Source: Microcaldota archaeon
GTDB taxonomy: Archaea; Micrarchaeota; Micrarchaeia; Micrarchaeales; Micrarchaeaceae
Length of the DNA: 64,000 nt
NCBI GenBank assembly: GCA_021799635.1
Contig: JAJZAB010000001.1
Coordinates: 62,001 to 126,000 of the forward strand
Reading direction: 5' to 3'
The position numbers were made by a program, and so were the translations under genes. The notes under the pieces are model-generated. The model searched no databases and was not told where the DNA came from. It worked only from the letters and a program-made list of their open reading frames with translations. Positions 26,117 through 35,166 of the stretch are shown in pieces. Within the stretch, counting starts at the first letter, position 1. Each line of letters starts with the position of its first letter.

Positions 26117-26546
26117 AAGCTCACTTCGGCACTTTCTATGTACCTGGCATAAGTTGACTGTAGTAATGGCTTGCCGTTGATGGCGCGGCGGGGCTTGCAT
26201 AAGCGGCTGCGGTGCTTATCTGAAATGGCCTTTTCTCCTGGTCTGCCAGAGTTGCAGGCAAACAGCACCGTAAGCCTTGCTGTGCGGCGTTCCTTTCTCT
26301 TTAATCATTCCAGCTTTGTGCCCCAAAGCAGCAATCGCTAGAATATTCATCGTAATACTTATATATATGTTGCAGTGCCTCGTGTCATGCCGCAAAATTG
26401 TGGATTTTGCGTCAAGGACGATAAAAGTTACAGGAAAACTGGTGGATGGTAGTGCCTCACATAAATTAGTATATGCCATTTGGATTTGTGCTCTACCAAT
26501 CGTTCAATCGCAGCTATGCGCGCGTACAAAGCAAGCCGCTGAAAAC
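26117..26546. other. Intergenic region with one possible leaderless micro-ORF
   Basis: 430 bases without a supported gene. CTTATATATATG at 26358-26369 is a strong TATA element; about 25 bases on, an ATG at 26387 opens a 21-codon frame (26387-26452) with a CGFC pair and a Lys/Arg/Gly end (KSYRKTGGW). An 87-codon minus-strand frame (26216-26479) overlaps it but has no ribosome site and an odd composition. Neither is supported enough to call. Confidence 0.3.
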
Positions 26547-27047
26547 CTACATACCTATGTTCCTGCAAAGCCTCTTCAGCACATCGCCGCTCAGCCAGCC
26601 TGGTATCTCAAGGTATTTTAACACCTGCCTCCTGCTCATGCCTATCCTCAGCGCCTCACCTGCGGCTACCGTGTAAGCCTCTATCTCGGTAGGCCTGTCA
26701 ACGTATTCGTATTTTTCATCGAACAGGTCCCTGCCCTCCATTCGCTGCTTTATGTGCACCAACTCGTGTATCACGTCTAGGTAAAGACTGGCGATGTCGC
26801 CCTCGCGGAGGTAGCTCCTGTTCACCACCAGCACGCCCTTCTTTTCATCCACCCACATGTAGCCCCATCTGGCATTGCTTGGTACCTTGACCATAAGCCC
26901 GGCCAGCGCTTTTGGTGTATCCTTTCCGAAAATCCTTTTCACAGCCTGTACTTGCTGGAAACCTTCAAAAACATCTGTAAAAGCACACTCCCTTTTCTTT
27001 ACATCCCTGTTTATCCTGACTCCTTCATTGATTCTGTATTTTCTCAT
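26547..27047 (-). CDS. Small zinc metalloprotease-like protein (HExxH)
   Basis: 166 residues from the ATG at 27047. The metal site DVIHELVHIKQ, then RPTEIEAYTVAAGEALRIG about 30 residues later, gives HExxH plus a downstream glutamate, the minigluzincin pattern. A short beta-rich region precedes the site (WGYMWVDEKKGVLVVNRSYL). The frame is open upstream to 27122, but a TATA element at 27066-27078 lies inside that stretch, so a leaderless start at 27047 is preferred. No signal peptide, so probably cytoplasmic. Substrate unknown. Confidence 0.8.
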   Translation of the reverse strand: MRKYRINEGVRINRDVKKRECAFTDVFEGFQQVQAVKRIFGKDTPKALAGLMVKVPSNARWGYMWVDEKKGVLVVNRSYLREGDIASLYLDVIHELVHIKQRMEGRDLFDEKYEYVDRPTEIEAYTVAAGEALRIGMSRRQVLKYLEIPGWLSGDVLKRLCRNIGM

Positions 27048-27065
27048 TTTTATTCCTACAAGTAG

Positions 27066-27078
27066 ATTATTTATATGG
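27066..27078 (-). promoter_or_regulatory. TATA box for the HExxH protein
   Basis: On the minus strand CCATATAAATAAT, centred 25 bases before the ATG at 27047, giving a leaderless mRNA. Confidence 0.55.
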
Positions 27079-27137
27079 CCGAAACCTTGGCTGATTGCCA
27101 CGATTGCATTGGATCTTCCCACTCCATTCTTAAACTA

Positions 27138-27779
27138 TCATTTTTTGCTTGCAGACTTACTGCCTGAAGCCTTCTTTCCCTTGCTTTTGCCCGCTGTGCG
27201 CGTGGCGCTTCTGCGCCTTGATGAACGCATGTAGTATGCGGCAATGCCCATTATAATTATTAGTGCTATGACCAACGCAGCTATGTATGCGAACGGGTTG
27301 GACTTCGGTTTCTTGGAATATATTATTATCTCCTTCCCAAGCCCGCCCTGGATCACTGCCCCGCCAGGATTGCTAACGTTTGAAGCCGCTATGACCTGAA
27401 TGATGTTGTCCCACCTGAGACCTATGCTGTCGTTTGACGGCATGTTGACTGTAACGTATATTGTCTGTGATTCCTGCGGCTGCAGCGTTCCGTTTGACGG
27501 TGATACTATGACTGCAGGGGTTGCATTGTGTGGTATTGGGGCGAACTGTGGTGGCAGCATATGGAACGTTATAGGCTGGGATCCGGCGTTGAATATGGAG
27601 TAATTTAGAGTCTGGCTCCCACCCAGGCTTACGTTGAAGTTCAGGGAGCCACCGGATTGCCCGAGGTTCTGTGCATAGGAAGCGGGTAGCACTCCGAGTA
27701 CAAAGAGAAGGATGATGCTAATTTTTGATAGTAAGGCTGCGTTCCTCATTAAAAAGGCACTCTGTACTAATCTCAGCAT
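27138..27779 (-). CDS. Exported, C-terminally anchored surface protein
   Basis: 213 residues from the ATG at 27779 (or 203 from 27749). Signal peptide with hydrophobic core ISIILLFVLGVLPASYAQ, then an extracellular beta-rich domain of about 110 residues with several N-glycosylation sites (NYSI, NVSL, NDSI, NVSN), one membrane helix (AYIAALVIALIIIMGIAAYY) and a Lys/Arg/Ser tail. The ectodomain resembles bacterial and archaeal Ig-like NEW3/CARDB domains. The ATG overlaps the stop of the preceding 172-residue gene, so both are made from one mRNA; the pair may form a surface complex. Confidence 0.75.
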   Translation of the reverse strand: MLRLVQSAFLMRNAALLSKISIILLFVLGVLPASYAQNLGQSGGSLNFNVSLGGSQTLNYSIFNAGSQPITFHMLPPQFAPIPHNATPAVIVSPSNGTLQPQESQTIYVTVNMPSNDSIGLRWDNIIQVIAASNVSNPGGAVIQGGLGKEIIIYSKKPKSNPFAYIAALVIALIIIMGIAAYYMRSSRRRSATRTAGKSKGKKASGSKSASKK

Positions 27780-28291
27780 ACGTTGAGAAGAGTTATTATC
27801 TGGTTGTATGTGCCTGCTCCCTGCCCGTTCGGAATGCCAAGGCCGAAGTATATTGAGTTGGAATTGCTTGATCCAGTGCCAACCAGTTCTAAGGTGTTTG
27901 CAGGTGTAGTGGTCAGCGCGGTCCCGAGGTAGGCAGTCTGGGAAGACGCGTCCCAGAGCGTGTTCGACACGCCGAAGCCGAAGGTTGAGCCAAGAAGCCA
28001 GTTGCCTCCGTATACCCACATGTACGAGTTCAGGTTTCCATTGTTTGTGTCTGTCACTACAACGTTAGTATTGGTGTCAGTGCCAGGGTTGAGCGTTCCG
28101 AAAGATATTGCAGCAGGGCTAAGGGAAATCTCGCACGCGCTTCCAACTACAACGTTTGCGTTGACGTTGGACGTTAGGCTGTTCGCGTATGTGTCAAGCA
28201 CAACTCCCTGAAATGCAAACAGCGCGGAAATTGTAACTGCTGCTATTGCAATTATAGCTAAAATATCACGAAAATTAGTTTTTGTCTTCAT
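27773..28291 (-). CDS. Exported protein with the surface domain also found on the giant protein
   Basis: 172 residues. N-terminal hydrophobic segment (DILAIIAIAAVTISALFAFQ) as signal or anchor. The mature part (CEISLSPAAISFGTLNPGTD, then YMWVYGGNWLLG and a final Cys) is nearly identical to the last 110 residues of the 2205-residue protein upstream. The DNA copies are 27882-28108 and 28500-28726, about 97 percent identical, so the duplication is recent or kept uniform by gene conversion. GTGAT precedes the ATG at 28291. Role unknown, probably envelope. Confidence 0.8.
   Translation of the reverse strand: MKTKTNFRDILAIIAIAAVTISALFAFQGVVLDTYANSLTSNVNANVVVGSACEISLSPAAISFGTLNPGTDTNTNVVVTDTNNGNLNSYMWVYGGNWLLGSTFGFGVSNTLWDASSQTAYLGTALTTTPANTLELVGTGSSNSNSIYFGLGIPNGQGAGTYNQIITLLNVC
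27882..28108 (-). repeat. Copy 1 of the 227-bp C-terminal domain repeat
   Basis: Near-identical to 28500-28726 with only a few base changes. The offset is 618 bases, and the shared reading frame encodes the FGTLNP...YMWVYGGNW domain. Confidence 0.85.
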
Positions 28292-28396
28292 TGATATCAC
28301 ATTAAATTTTCAAATCTAATTAGGTATATTATATTTATAAGTCTTGTGGTAAGATTCTCGGTTGCGCGCTGCTTGCCTGGCGTTTGGGCGTATAAA

Positions 28397-31300
28397 TCAG
28401 CACACGTTCTCTATAGTTATTATCTGGTTGTATGTATTCGGAGTCTGTCCCCTTGGCACTCCCACTCCGAAGTATATGGAGTTTGATGATGAGGCTGGCA
28501 CCAGTTCTAAGGTGTTTGCAGGTGTAGTGCTCAGCGCGGTCCCGAGGTAGGCAGTCTGGGAAGACGCGTCCCAGAGCGTGTTCGACACGCCGAAGCCGAA
28601 GTTTGAGCCAAGAAGCCAGTTGCCTCCGTATACCCACATGTACGAGTTTCGGTTTCCATTGTTTGTGTCTGTCACTACAACGTTAGTATTGGTATCAGTG
28701 CTGGGGTTGAGCGTTCCGAAAGATATCGCGTTGGGAGATAGTGATATTGTACACGTTCCTACGGATACCGACTGGACTGAGCCGAATGTAATGTATGGCA
28801 TAACCCCATGTGGCGGGTATGCCCTTGTCATGAACCACTGGTAGGAGCCGGTGGCGCCGTAGGTGCCTGCGTCGCTCATCAGCCCGGTGTAGTAGTTTGC
28901 CACTGAATACGTAGAGTCTGTGCCTATTACCGTGTTTGAGCCGAAGCTGCCCTTCTCATTCCCGGTGCTGTTCCATGATATTCCAAGCACCGCAGGGAGC
29001 GCCGGGAAGTTTCCTGCAGCAACGGTTGTGAATCCTGTGGATCCTACAACCGAAAGGTCTGCGCTTGTGCCGGACAGCCACGAATCGTAAGATTCACTGG
29101 GCGCCTTGGGGTTGTAAGATGTCAGTGACTGCGACAGCCCTTCGAATATTCCTGACTGCGGCCCTCCTCCGTTCACGCTGTATGATAACATAAGCGCGTC
29201 CGACACCGCGGGGTAGTTTATCAGCGGAGAGAAGATCGCGACTCCTGTATCGCTGGAGGTTGTGCTGAGCGTTATGCCGTTGTCAACAGTCACAGACGAG
29301 CCTGCTGCAGCCGCCGTAGTCCACTTTGTCTTTATGGTGTTGCCGCTGAAGTTGTCGTAGAATGTGAATATGGTGTTGCCGTTGTCGTACTGCGCGTACG
29401 TTGGGCTGAGCTGCGGTGCCTCACCCACAGTATTGCCGTTCAGGAGGTTTGTTGACGTAGCTGCGAATCCCATGTATACTGGTATTATTGCATTTGCAGC
29501 AATGCTGTTCTTTATGTAGAGCCAGTAGGTCGTGTTTGTGTCCAGGTTGAGGTTTGAGGTCTGCAGTTGGTTGGCTGTGTTGCCCTCCAGCCATGATGGT
29601 ATTATGGTTCCGTTGGAGTAGAAGAACTCCACGTTGTCAAGGTTGGCTGCCTCGTAGCTGTTGTACGATACGGAGTTTACTGCTAGCATCTGCTGGAAGG
29701 GGGATGGGGTATTAGAACTCTGCAGATTGCATACATCTATTGGCACATAAAACAGTACGCTTGATGGCACTGACGATGGTACTGTGTTTGGGGCACCGCA
29801 CACTTGAACTGTGGCGTATATGGAATCTGCAGTTGCTTTTGGGCTTGATGAATCTGCAGCTTGAAGCTCGAATAGATAATTGCCGGTGGATGCACTGGAT
29901 GATGGAGTAAATGAGCACGTTGTTGACTGCGGGCTGGAGCACAGTGAGTTTGCTTCACTTGCAGTAACGCTGCTCTGCCCCGGGGCCTCTGCAAGCCACT
30001 GGTATGTATATGGGGCATTGCCTCCTATCGCGCCAGAGTCGCCTACTGTAGCTGTCAATCCAATTTGAGTGCTCTGCTGCTGCGGGGTCGGGTTGCCGAC
30101 AGCGAGCGGGCATGCAAATACTATGTTTTCAGTGCCACCTGATGCTAGGCTGCCTGAAGACGGGCTCGGGGTGCACTTGTCGTTGTTGTATGCAGGGAAT
30201 ATGACGTTGGCAACAGTGAATGAACTGCTGCCCCCATTAGCGGTAAAGTAGATGTTTGAAGGAACCAAGGCGTTGTTTGTAACCGAATTGTACGTCACGC
30301 TCCACGTTTCACCCACGCTGGGCAGCCCATTCTCTGTGAATGTTGTTATAAGTATGGAATGTACAGTGCCGAACGCAGTTTCCGGCATTACGCCGTCTGG
30401 GGGATACGCCCTTGTCATGAACCACTGGTAGGAGCCGGTGGCGCCGTAGGTGCCTGCGTCGCTCATCAGCCCGGTGTAGTAGTTTGCCACTGAATACGTA
30501 GAGTCTGTGCCTATTACCGTGTTTGAGCCGAAGCTGCCCTTCTCATTCCCGGTGCTGTTCCATGATATTCCAAGCACCGCAGGGAGCGCCGGGAAGTTTC
30601 CTGCAGCAACGGTTGTGAATCCTGTGGATCCTACAACCGAAAGGTCTGCGCTTGTGCCGGACAGCCACGAATCGTAAGATTCACTGGGCGCCTTGGGGTT
30701 GTAAGATGTCAGTGACTGCGACAGCCCTTCGAATATTCCTGACTGCGGCCCTCCTCCGTTCACGCTGTATGATAACATAAGCGCGTCCGACACCGCGGGG
30801 TAGTTTATCAGCGGAGAGAAGATCGCGACTCCTGTATCGCTGGAGGTTGTGCTGAGCGTTATGCCGTTGTCAACAGTCACAGACGAGCCTGCTGCAGCCG
30901 CCGTAGTCCACTTTGTCTTTATGGTGTTGCCGCTGAAGTTGTCGTAGAATGTGAATATGGTGTTGCCGTTGTCGTACTGCGCGTACGTTGGGCTGAGCTG
31001 CGGTGCCTCACCCACAGTATTGCCGTTCAGGAGGTTTGTTGAGGTCGCGGCAAATCCCATGTATACCGGCACGTTACCTATTGTTGTTATGCTGTTCTTT
31101 ATGTAGAGCCAGTAGGTCGTGTTTGTGTCCAGGTTGAGGTTTGAGGTCTGCAGTTGGTTGGCTGTGTTGCCCTCCAGCCATGATGGTATTATGGTTCCGT
31201 TGGGGTAGAAGAACTCCACATTGTCAAGGCTGCCGGCCTCGTAGCTGTTGTACGATATGGAGTTTACTGCTAGCATCTGCTGGAAGGGAGATGGTGTGTT

Positions 31301-34300
31301 CGCGGCCTGGAAGTTGCAAACGTTTATTGGTACATAAAATAGTATACCTGATGGCAATGTGCCCGGGCCTCCTGGAGCTGTGCAGGTATGCTCCGTAAAT
31401 GTTATTTTAATTGTATTTCCTGCTGCAAGGGTGCCGCTTGATGGGCTTGGGACGTACACATTTCCAGACAGGTGCACAAGCTGCACAGAGAATGGGTAGT
31501 TTCCTGAGCTTGTTGATATGGTTATTGTGTTTGTTGTTGAGGTGCCCTTTATTCCGTCGTAGGTGGCGTTCCACTGCGTTCCTGCAGGAAGCCCGGTCTC
31601 TATGAAACTTGTATTTATAGAGGATACGGCTATTACGCCGCTAAACGTTGCGCTTGGCATTACGCCGTTGGGTGGGTAGAATCTAAGCCTGCCAAAGTTA
31701 AACATGATAATCGATTGCCCTGTGCCGCTGTGCTGGGAGGGAGGGGCCAGGTAGAAAGTAGTAGAGGAAGAAAGCGGGTTTTTTGCAAAAGATGTTGGTG
31801 TTGCTGCACTCTGGTATTCTGGCACAGTATCTGTCAGAACGCTGAATGAGGATGATGAGGTTCCTGGGTACGTAAGGGAGGCCCAGTACCAGGTGCTAAG
31901 CGCATATGCACCAGCTTTTGCACCTACCGAAGTAGTTCCTGCGGCGTCGGAAAGCGGCGTATACAGGTAACTGCCTGTACGTAAGTTGGACACCCCGTTC
32001 TCGTTCGACCCTGCGGTTGAGCTGTCCCCTATCCCTATCTCGCCAGTATTGGCTGATTTGGTAACTTCAAAATCGGCCTCTGCTATTACAGCTTGGGCAG
32101 GCACGGATTTTGTTGTATAAGCCCACTGGGAGTTGACGTTTGCAATCTTGCTGGATACGTTTATCGCGTTTATGGTTATGGCACCGTAAGCCACTCCGGT
32201 ATTCTGGTTTATCGCTGCGCCGCTGACCACGCTGAAGTCGCTTAACGGTGTATCTCCATTAAAATATATGGGAAAAACCGAGGAACCGTCGTCGTACTGC
32301 GCGTATGTTGAGCTGAGCTGTGGCGCTTCCCCAGTATCAACATTGTTGAAAAGGCTTGTCAGCGTGTTTGCAAAACCCATGTATATATTTATTGATGAGG
32401 ATGCAGGTATTCCTGTTGATATGTTCAGCCAGTATATGGTGTTTACGCTGGAGTAGAGGAGGTTGGCGTTGTTGGAGCTGTTTATAACCTGGGATGATTG
32501 GAGCGTGCCGCTCTCCAGCCATGATGGTATTATGGTTCCGTTGGAGTAGAAGAACTCCACGTTGTCAAGGTTGGCTGCCTCGTAGCTGTTGTACGATATG
32601 GAGTTTACAGCTAGCATCTGCTGGAAGGGAGATGGAGTTGGAGTGGTCTGGGAATTCGTCAGGGTGATGTTGACGTAGTATAATATATTGGAAGGCACTG
32701 TTACCCCAGAAGGATCTACCGCGGTGTAGTTTTTGTCCCCGGAAAAATCAAAAACAACGTTCGCGCTGATGTTGCGCGGTACTTTATAGTTGAACCTTAA
32801 TTTTATTGCGTTTGCATCCTTTGTGGTATATGGCACAAGGAAGCTGCCGTTGGACAGCTGTATGTAGTAGCTGTAATTCCCGGAGTTGCCGCTTAGAAGC
32901 TTGGATGACATAGTCACGTTAATGTTATACCTTTGGTGTGGCCGCAGCAACGGAACTTTGACTACGGCAGCCTTTGATCCAGTTATTAGTGCCCCGTCCA
33001 CATTAAGCACAAGCCTTGGCTCCGCCTTTGTCACGTTTAGCTGCTGGGTTTCTTCTGCGCCTGTGTTGGCGTTGATCGCATTTACTGTATAGGAACCGAT
33101 AGCGCTTACCGGGAATTCATAGGAAGCGGTGCCTGCGCCGCTAGCCTCAAGCACCGAATTGACGAGCACCTCGCAGAGGTCTGTGGATGGAGTGCATGTA
33201 GAGGTTATGTTTACACTTTGGCCATATGATATCTGATTTTGGCTTATTGCAAGGGACACGCCGCTGCTGGTGCTGTTGTACACCGCTGTGACTACCACGT
33301 TGCCGTATACTGCAATGCTGGTGTTTTGTGACAGAACATTTGCTACGGTTGCGTTGAGTGAATTGCTTACCTGCCACATGATGAAAGTATATCCCGATGG
33401 GGCTATGGCGTTTATTGCTGAGGTGCCTATCGCCATAATCGAATTGCCGGACAGCTGGTATGACCCATCCGTATATATTTCGCCGCTTGATGGGCTGTCA
33501 TTCAGTACAACGCTGTACGGTGAAAAGACGTATGCGGCTAGAGCCGTTGACCCCGGACCCGATGATGCGGTGCTTACGCTGTAGGTGCCGGCAGGTTGGT
33601 CCTGGCAGGCGGCAACGTACGCGGATTCAAAGGTGTCTGAGTTGTTTATAAACTGCTGTTTTGCGCAGCCGGAAGGAACGGTAACCCCGGTCAGATTGTA
33701 GTACCCTGCGGCTGCCATTATTACAACAAACGAACCGTTTTCCAATACATTATAACTGAGTGCCGCGGAGTAAGCGCTGCTTGCGTTGTTTGAATACAAC
33801 GAATAATGCGTCTCGTTAAGCCCTATTCCTGCAACAGCCAGCCCTGGTGCCGCCGCACCAGCAGTTCTAGCTATGCACTTGTTTGTAGACTGGTGACCTA
33901 TGCTTGCGTTGACACCCCCTTCCTCGGGTGCACCGGTTGGCGCAGCAGAATCCTGTGTCCAGCTAAACGGGGATGTTGAAGTTGAGAGTGTGTAGTTTGC
34001 GCCGGCTGCGCAGAGATATAGTTTGTAGCCTGCAGGCAGCACGACCTTTTCCGGGCTGGCGTCTCCTGCCGCAGCACCGGTGCTGAAAGAAACAACGTAT
34101 GTTGAGAGCGAATTCGAAGCTGCCGAGTAGTAGTACATTCCAGAGCTGTTCCCTATGAGAGAGGTGGGCAGTGGGGTCCACGAGCCCCCGGTGAGCTTGT
34201 AGAGAGTAACCTGGTCCGGGCTTATGTTGTTCTCCATCACCCACGAATCTGGGACAGAGAAATTGTATTCAGCACTTGTCACGTTGGAATCCTGCAGCGT

Positions 34301-35014
34301 GCTGTTTATGCTGAACAGCGCATAGGCAGGGCTGCCGAGGCCTGGAACCGAAGGCTGTATTACCAAACTTATTCTTGTAATTATCGAATTTGCGCTCCCC
34401 GAAGCGCGCACAGTTATACCGGAAAGCGTGGAGTTCCTATCTAAAAATATCGGGACTCCTATCTTCCCAGGAATCGAAGGCGCGTATGAAACTGCGCCTG
34501 CGCCGGAAGCTGCCGAGTATATGTCAACGTATGATATGTTTGTGTACTGGGTTATGTTTGCTGCATAGATGCTTGCATCTGATGCGTTAAGCTTAGAGTT
34601 TGTGTATGCTATAGCAACGTTTTCGGCATAGACGCTTTGCTCCCCGCTGAACAGCGCCCCAAATGTACCAGGTAGGGTGGCTACGCTTGCAGTGCTATAG
34701 TTTACTTCGGTAACCTCTATGGCGTTTCCGTGCCAGAATGATGACTTCTTTGACAGGTCATTGTGCACTTTGGCTCCGAGCGCGTTGTAGAGGTTCGAGG
34801 CTGTGCTGTTAGATCCTTCTGGCTGCGAATACGCGGTTGTGGTGGACTGGTTGCTTGTGGATGCGTTGCTCTGATTGCTGAAGGAAAACACAGCGCCGTA
34901 CTGAACTGCCACTCGAGGCATTGGGCTTGAAGTGGCCAGCAGCAGCATAGCTGCAGCAGCTATCGACAATGCAGCGATAATTTTAGCAATGTAAGCACAT
35001 TTTCCCGAAAGCAT
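28397..35014 (-). CDS. Giant repeat-bearing surface protein (2205 residues)
   Basis: Exported, very Ser/Thr/Asn-rich with dozens of N-glycosylation sites. N-terminal hydrophobic segment (IIAALSIAAAAMLLLATSS). Residues 80-310 resemble the PGF-pre-PGF domain (VPDSWVMENNISPDQVTLYK). Three DUF2341-like modules follow (about residues 790-1120, 1240-1540 and 1770-2065), each starting SPFQQMLAVNSISYNSYEA and containing NGTIIPSWLE. Between them are FIETGLPAGTQWNATYDG-type and Ig-like domains. The last 110 residues match the separate 172-residue protein downstream. There is no C-terminal membrane helix, so attachment must be through other proteins or the N-terminal helix. Likely S-layer or adhesin function (inference). 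Confidence 0.85.
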   Translation of the reverse strand: MLSGKCAYIAKIIAALSIAAAAMLLLATSSPMPRVAVQYGAVFSFSNQSNASTSNQSTTTAYSQPEGSNSTASNLYNALGAKVHNDLSKKSSFWHGNAIEVTEVNYSTASVATLPGTFGALFSGEQSVYAENVAIAYTNSKLNASDASIYAANITQYTNISYVDIYSAASGAGAVSYAPSIPGKIGVPIFLDRNSTLSGITVRASGSANSIITRISLVIQPSVPGLGSPAYALFSINSTLQDSNVTSAEYNFSVPDSWVMENNISPDQVTLYKLTGGSWTPLPTSLIGNSSGMYYYSAASNSLSTYVVSFSTGAAAGDASPEKVVLPAGYKLYLCAAGANYTLSTSTSPFSWTQDSAAPTGAPEEGGVNASIGHQSTNKCIARTAGAAAPGLAVAGIGLNETHYSLYSNNASSAYSAALSYNVLENGSFVVIMAAAGYYNLTGVTVPSGCAKQQFINNSDTFESAYVAACQDQPAGTYSVSTASSGPGSTALAAYVFSPYSVVLNDSPSSGEIYTDGSYQLSGNSIMAIGTSAINAIAPSGYTFIMWQVSNSLNATVANVLSQNTSIAVYGNVVVTAVYNSTSSGVSLAISQNQISYGQSVNITSTCTPSTDLCEVLVNSVLEASGAGTASYEFPVSAIGSYTVNAINANTGAEETQQLNVTKAEPRLVLNVDGALITGSKAAVVKVPLLRPHQRYNINVTMSSKLLSGNSGNYSYYIQLSNGSFLVPYTTKDANAIKLRFNYKVPRNISANVVFDFSGDKNYTAVDPSGVTVPSNILYYVNITLTNSQTTPTPSPFQQMLAVNSISYNSYEAANLDNVEFFYSNGTIIPSWLESGTLQSSQVINSSNNANLLYSSVNTIYWLNISTGIPASSSINIYMGFANTLTSLFNNVDTGEAPQLSSTYAQYDDGSSVFPIYFNGDTPLSDFSVVSGAAINQNTGVAYGAITINAINVSSKIANVNSQWAYTTKSVPAQAVIAEADFEVTKSANTGEIGIGDSSTAGSNENGVSNLRTGSYLYTPLSDAAGTTSVGAKAGAYALSTWYWASLTYPGTSSSSFSVLTDTVPEYQSAATPTSFAKNPLSSSTTFYLAPPSQHSGTGQSIIMFNFGRLRFYPPNGVMPSATFSGVIAVSSINTSFIETGLPAGTQWNATYDGIKGTSTTNTITISTSSGNYPFSVQLVHLSGNVYVPSPSSGTLAAGNTIKITFTEHTCTAPGGPGTLPSGILFYVPINVCNFQAANTPSPFQQMLAVNSISYNSYEAGSLDNVEFFYPNGTIIPSWLEGNTANQLQTSNLNLDTNTTYWLYIKNSITTIGNVPVYMGFAATSTNLLNGNTVGEAPQLSPTYAQYDNGNTIFTFYDNFSGNTIKTKWTTAAAAGSSVTVDNGITLSTTSSDTGVAIFSPLINYPAVSDALMLSYSVNGGGPQSGIFEGLSQSLTSYNPKAPSESYDSWLSGTSADLSVVGSTGFTTVAAGNFPALPAVLGISWNSTGNEKGSFGSNTVIGTDSTYSVANYYTGLMSDAGTYGATGSYQWFMTRAYPPDGVMPETAFGTVHSILITTFTENGLPSVGETWSVTYNSVTNNALVPSNIYFTANGGSSSFTVANVIFPAYNNDKCTPSPSSGSLASGGTENIVFACPLAVGNPTPQQQSTQIGLTATVGDSGAIGGNAPYTYQWLAEAPGQSSVTASEANSLCSSPQSTTCSFTPSSSASTGNYLFELQAADSSSPKATADSIYATVQVCGAPNTVPSSVPSSVLFYVPIDVCNLQSSNTPSPFQQMLAVNSVSYNSYEAANLDNVEFFYSNGTIIPSWLEGNTANQLQTSNLNLDTNTTYWLYIKNSIAANAIIPVYMGFAATSTNLLNGNTVGEAPQLSPTYAQYDNGNTIFTFYDNFSGNTIKTKWTTAAAAGSSVTVDNGITLSTTSSDTGVAIFSPLINYPAVSDALMLSYSVNGGGPQSGIFEGLSQSLTSYNPKAPSESYDSWLSGTSADLSVVGSTGFTTVAAGNFPALPAVLGISWNSTGNEKGSFGSNTVIGTDSTYSVANYYTGLMSDAGTYGATGSYQWFMTRAYPPHGVMPYITFGSVQSVSVGTCTISLSPNAISFGTLNPSTDTNTNVVVTDTNNGNRNSYMWVYGGNWLLGSNFGFGVSNTLWDASSQTAYLGTALSTTPANTLELVPASSSNSIYFGVGVPRGQTPNTYNQIITIENVC
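28500..28726 (-). repeat. Copy 2 of the 227-bp C-terminal domain repeat
   Basis: Encodes the last domain of the giant surface protein; matches 27882-28108. Confidence 0.85.
28821..29455 (-). repeat. Copy 1 of a 635-bp perfect internal repeat
   Basis: Appears identical base for base to 30408-31042 (offset 1587). Encodes about 211 residues ending one DUF2341-like module, including NFSGNTIKTKWTTAAAAG and VNGGGPQSGIFEGLSQS. Confidence 0.9.
30408..31042 (-). repeat. Copy 2 of the 635-bp perfect internal repeat
   Basis: Second copy within the giant gene. Sequence outside the repeat boundaries diverges sharply, including silent sites, which points to gene conversion or recent duplication. Confidence 0.9.
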
Positions 35015-35166
35015 CCGCTCACTGACTTATCAAGAGAATTAAAGAATAAATAACTATCTAAAAAACTATCTAAAACTTGAGACGGTCGTAAGGCTCCGGT
35101 GCCTAGATTTGATGGTTTTTCTGATGCAACAAAAATTAACCGTACAGACCCAGACGGGCAGCCTGC

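Noticed and set aside
26216..26479. 87-codon minus-strand frame
   Set aside because: No ribosome site, odd composition, no family resemblance. The internal ATG is only about 14 bases from the TATA element.
27780..28019. N-terminal extension of the surface protein gene at 27138, with a similar frame at 28335-28637
   Set aside because: Both are the same off-frame reading of the duplicated 227-bp domain, so the likeness reflects the repeat, not a protein. The true start is near 27779.
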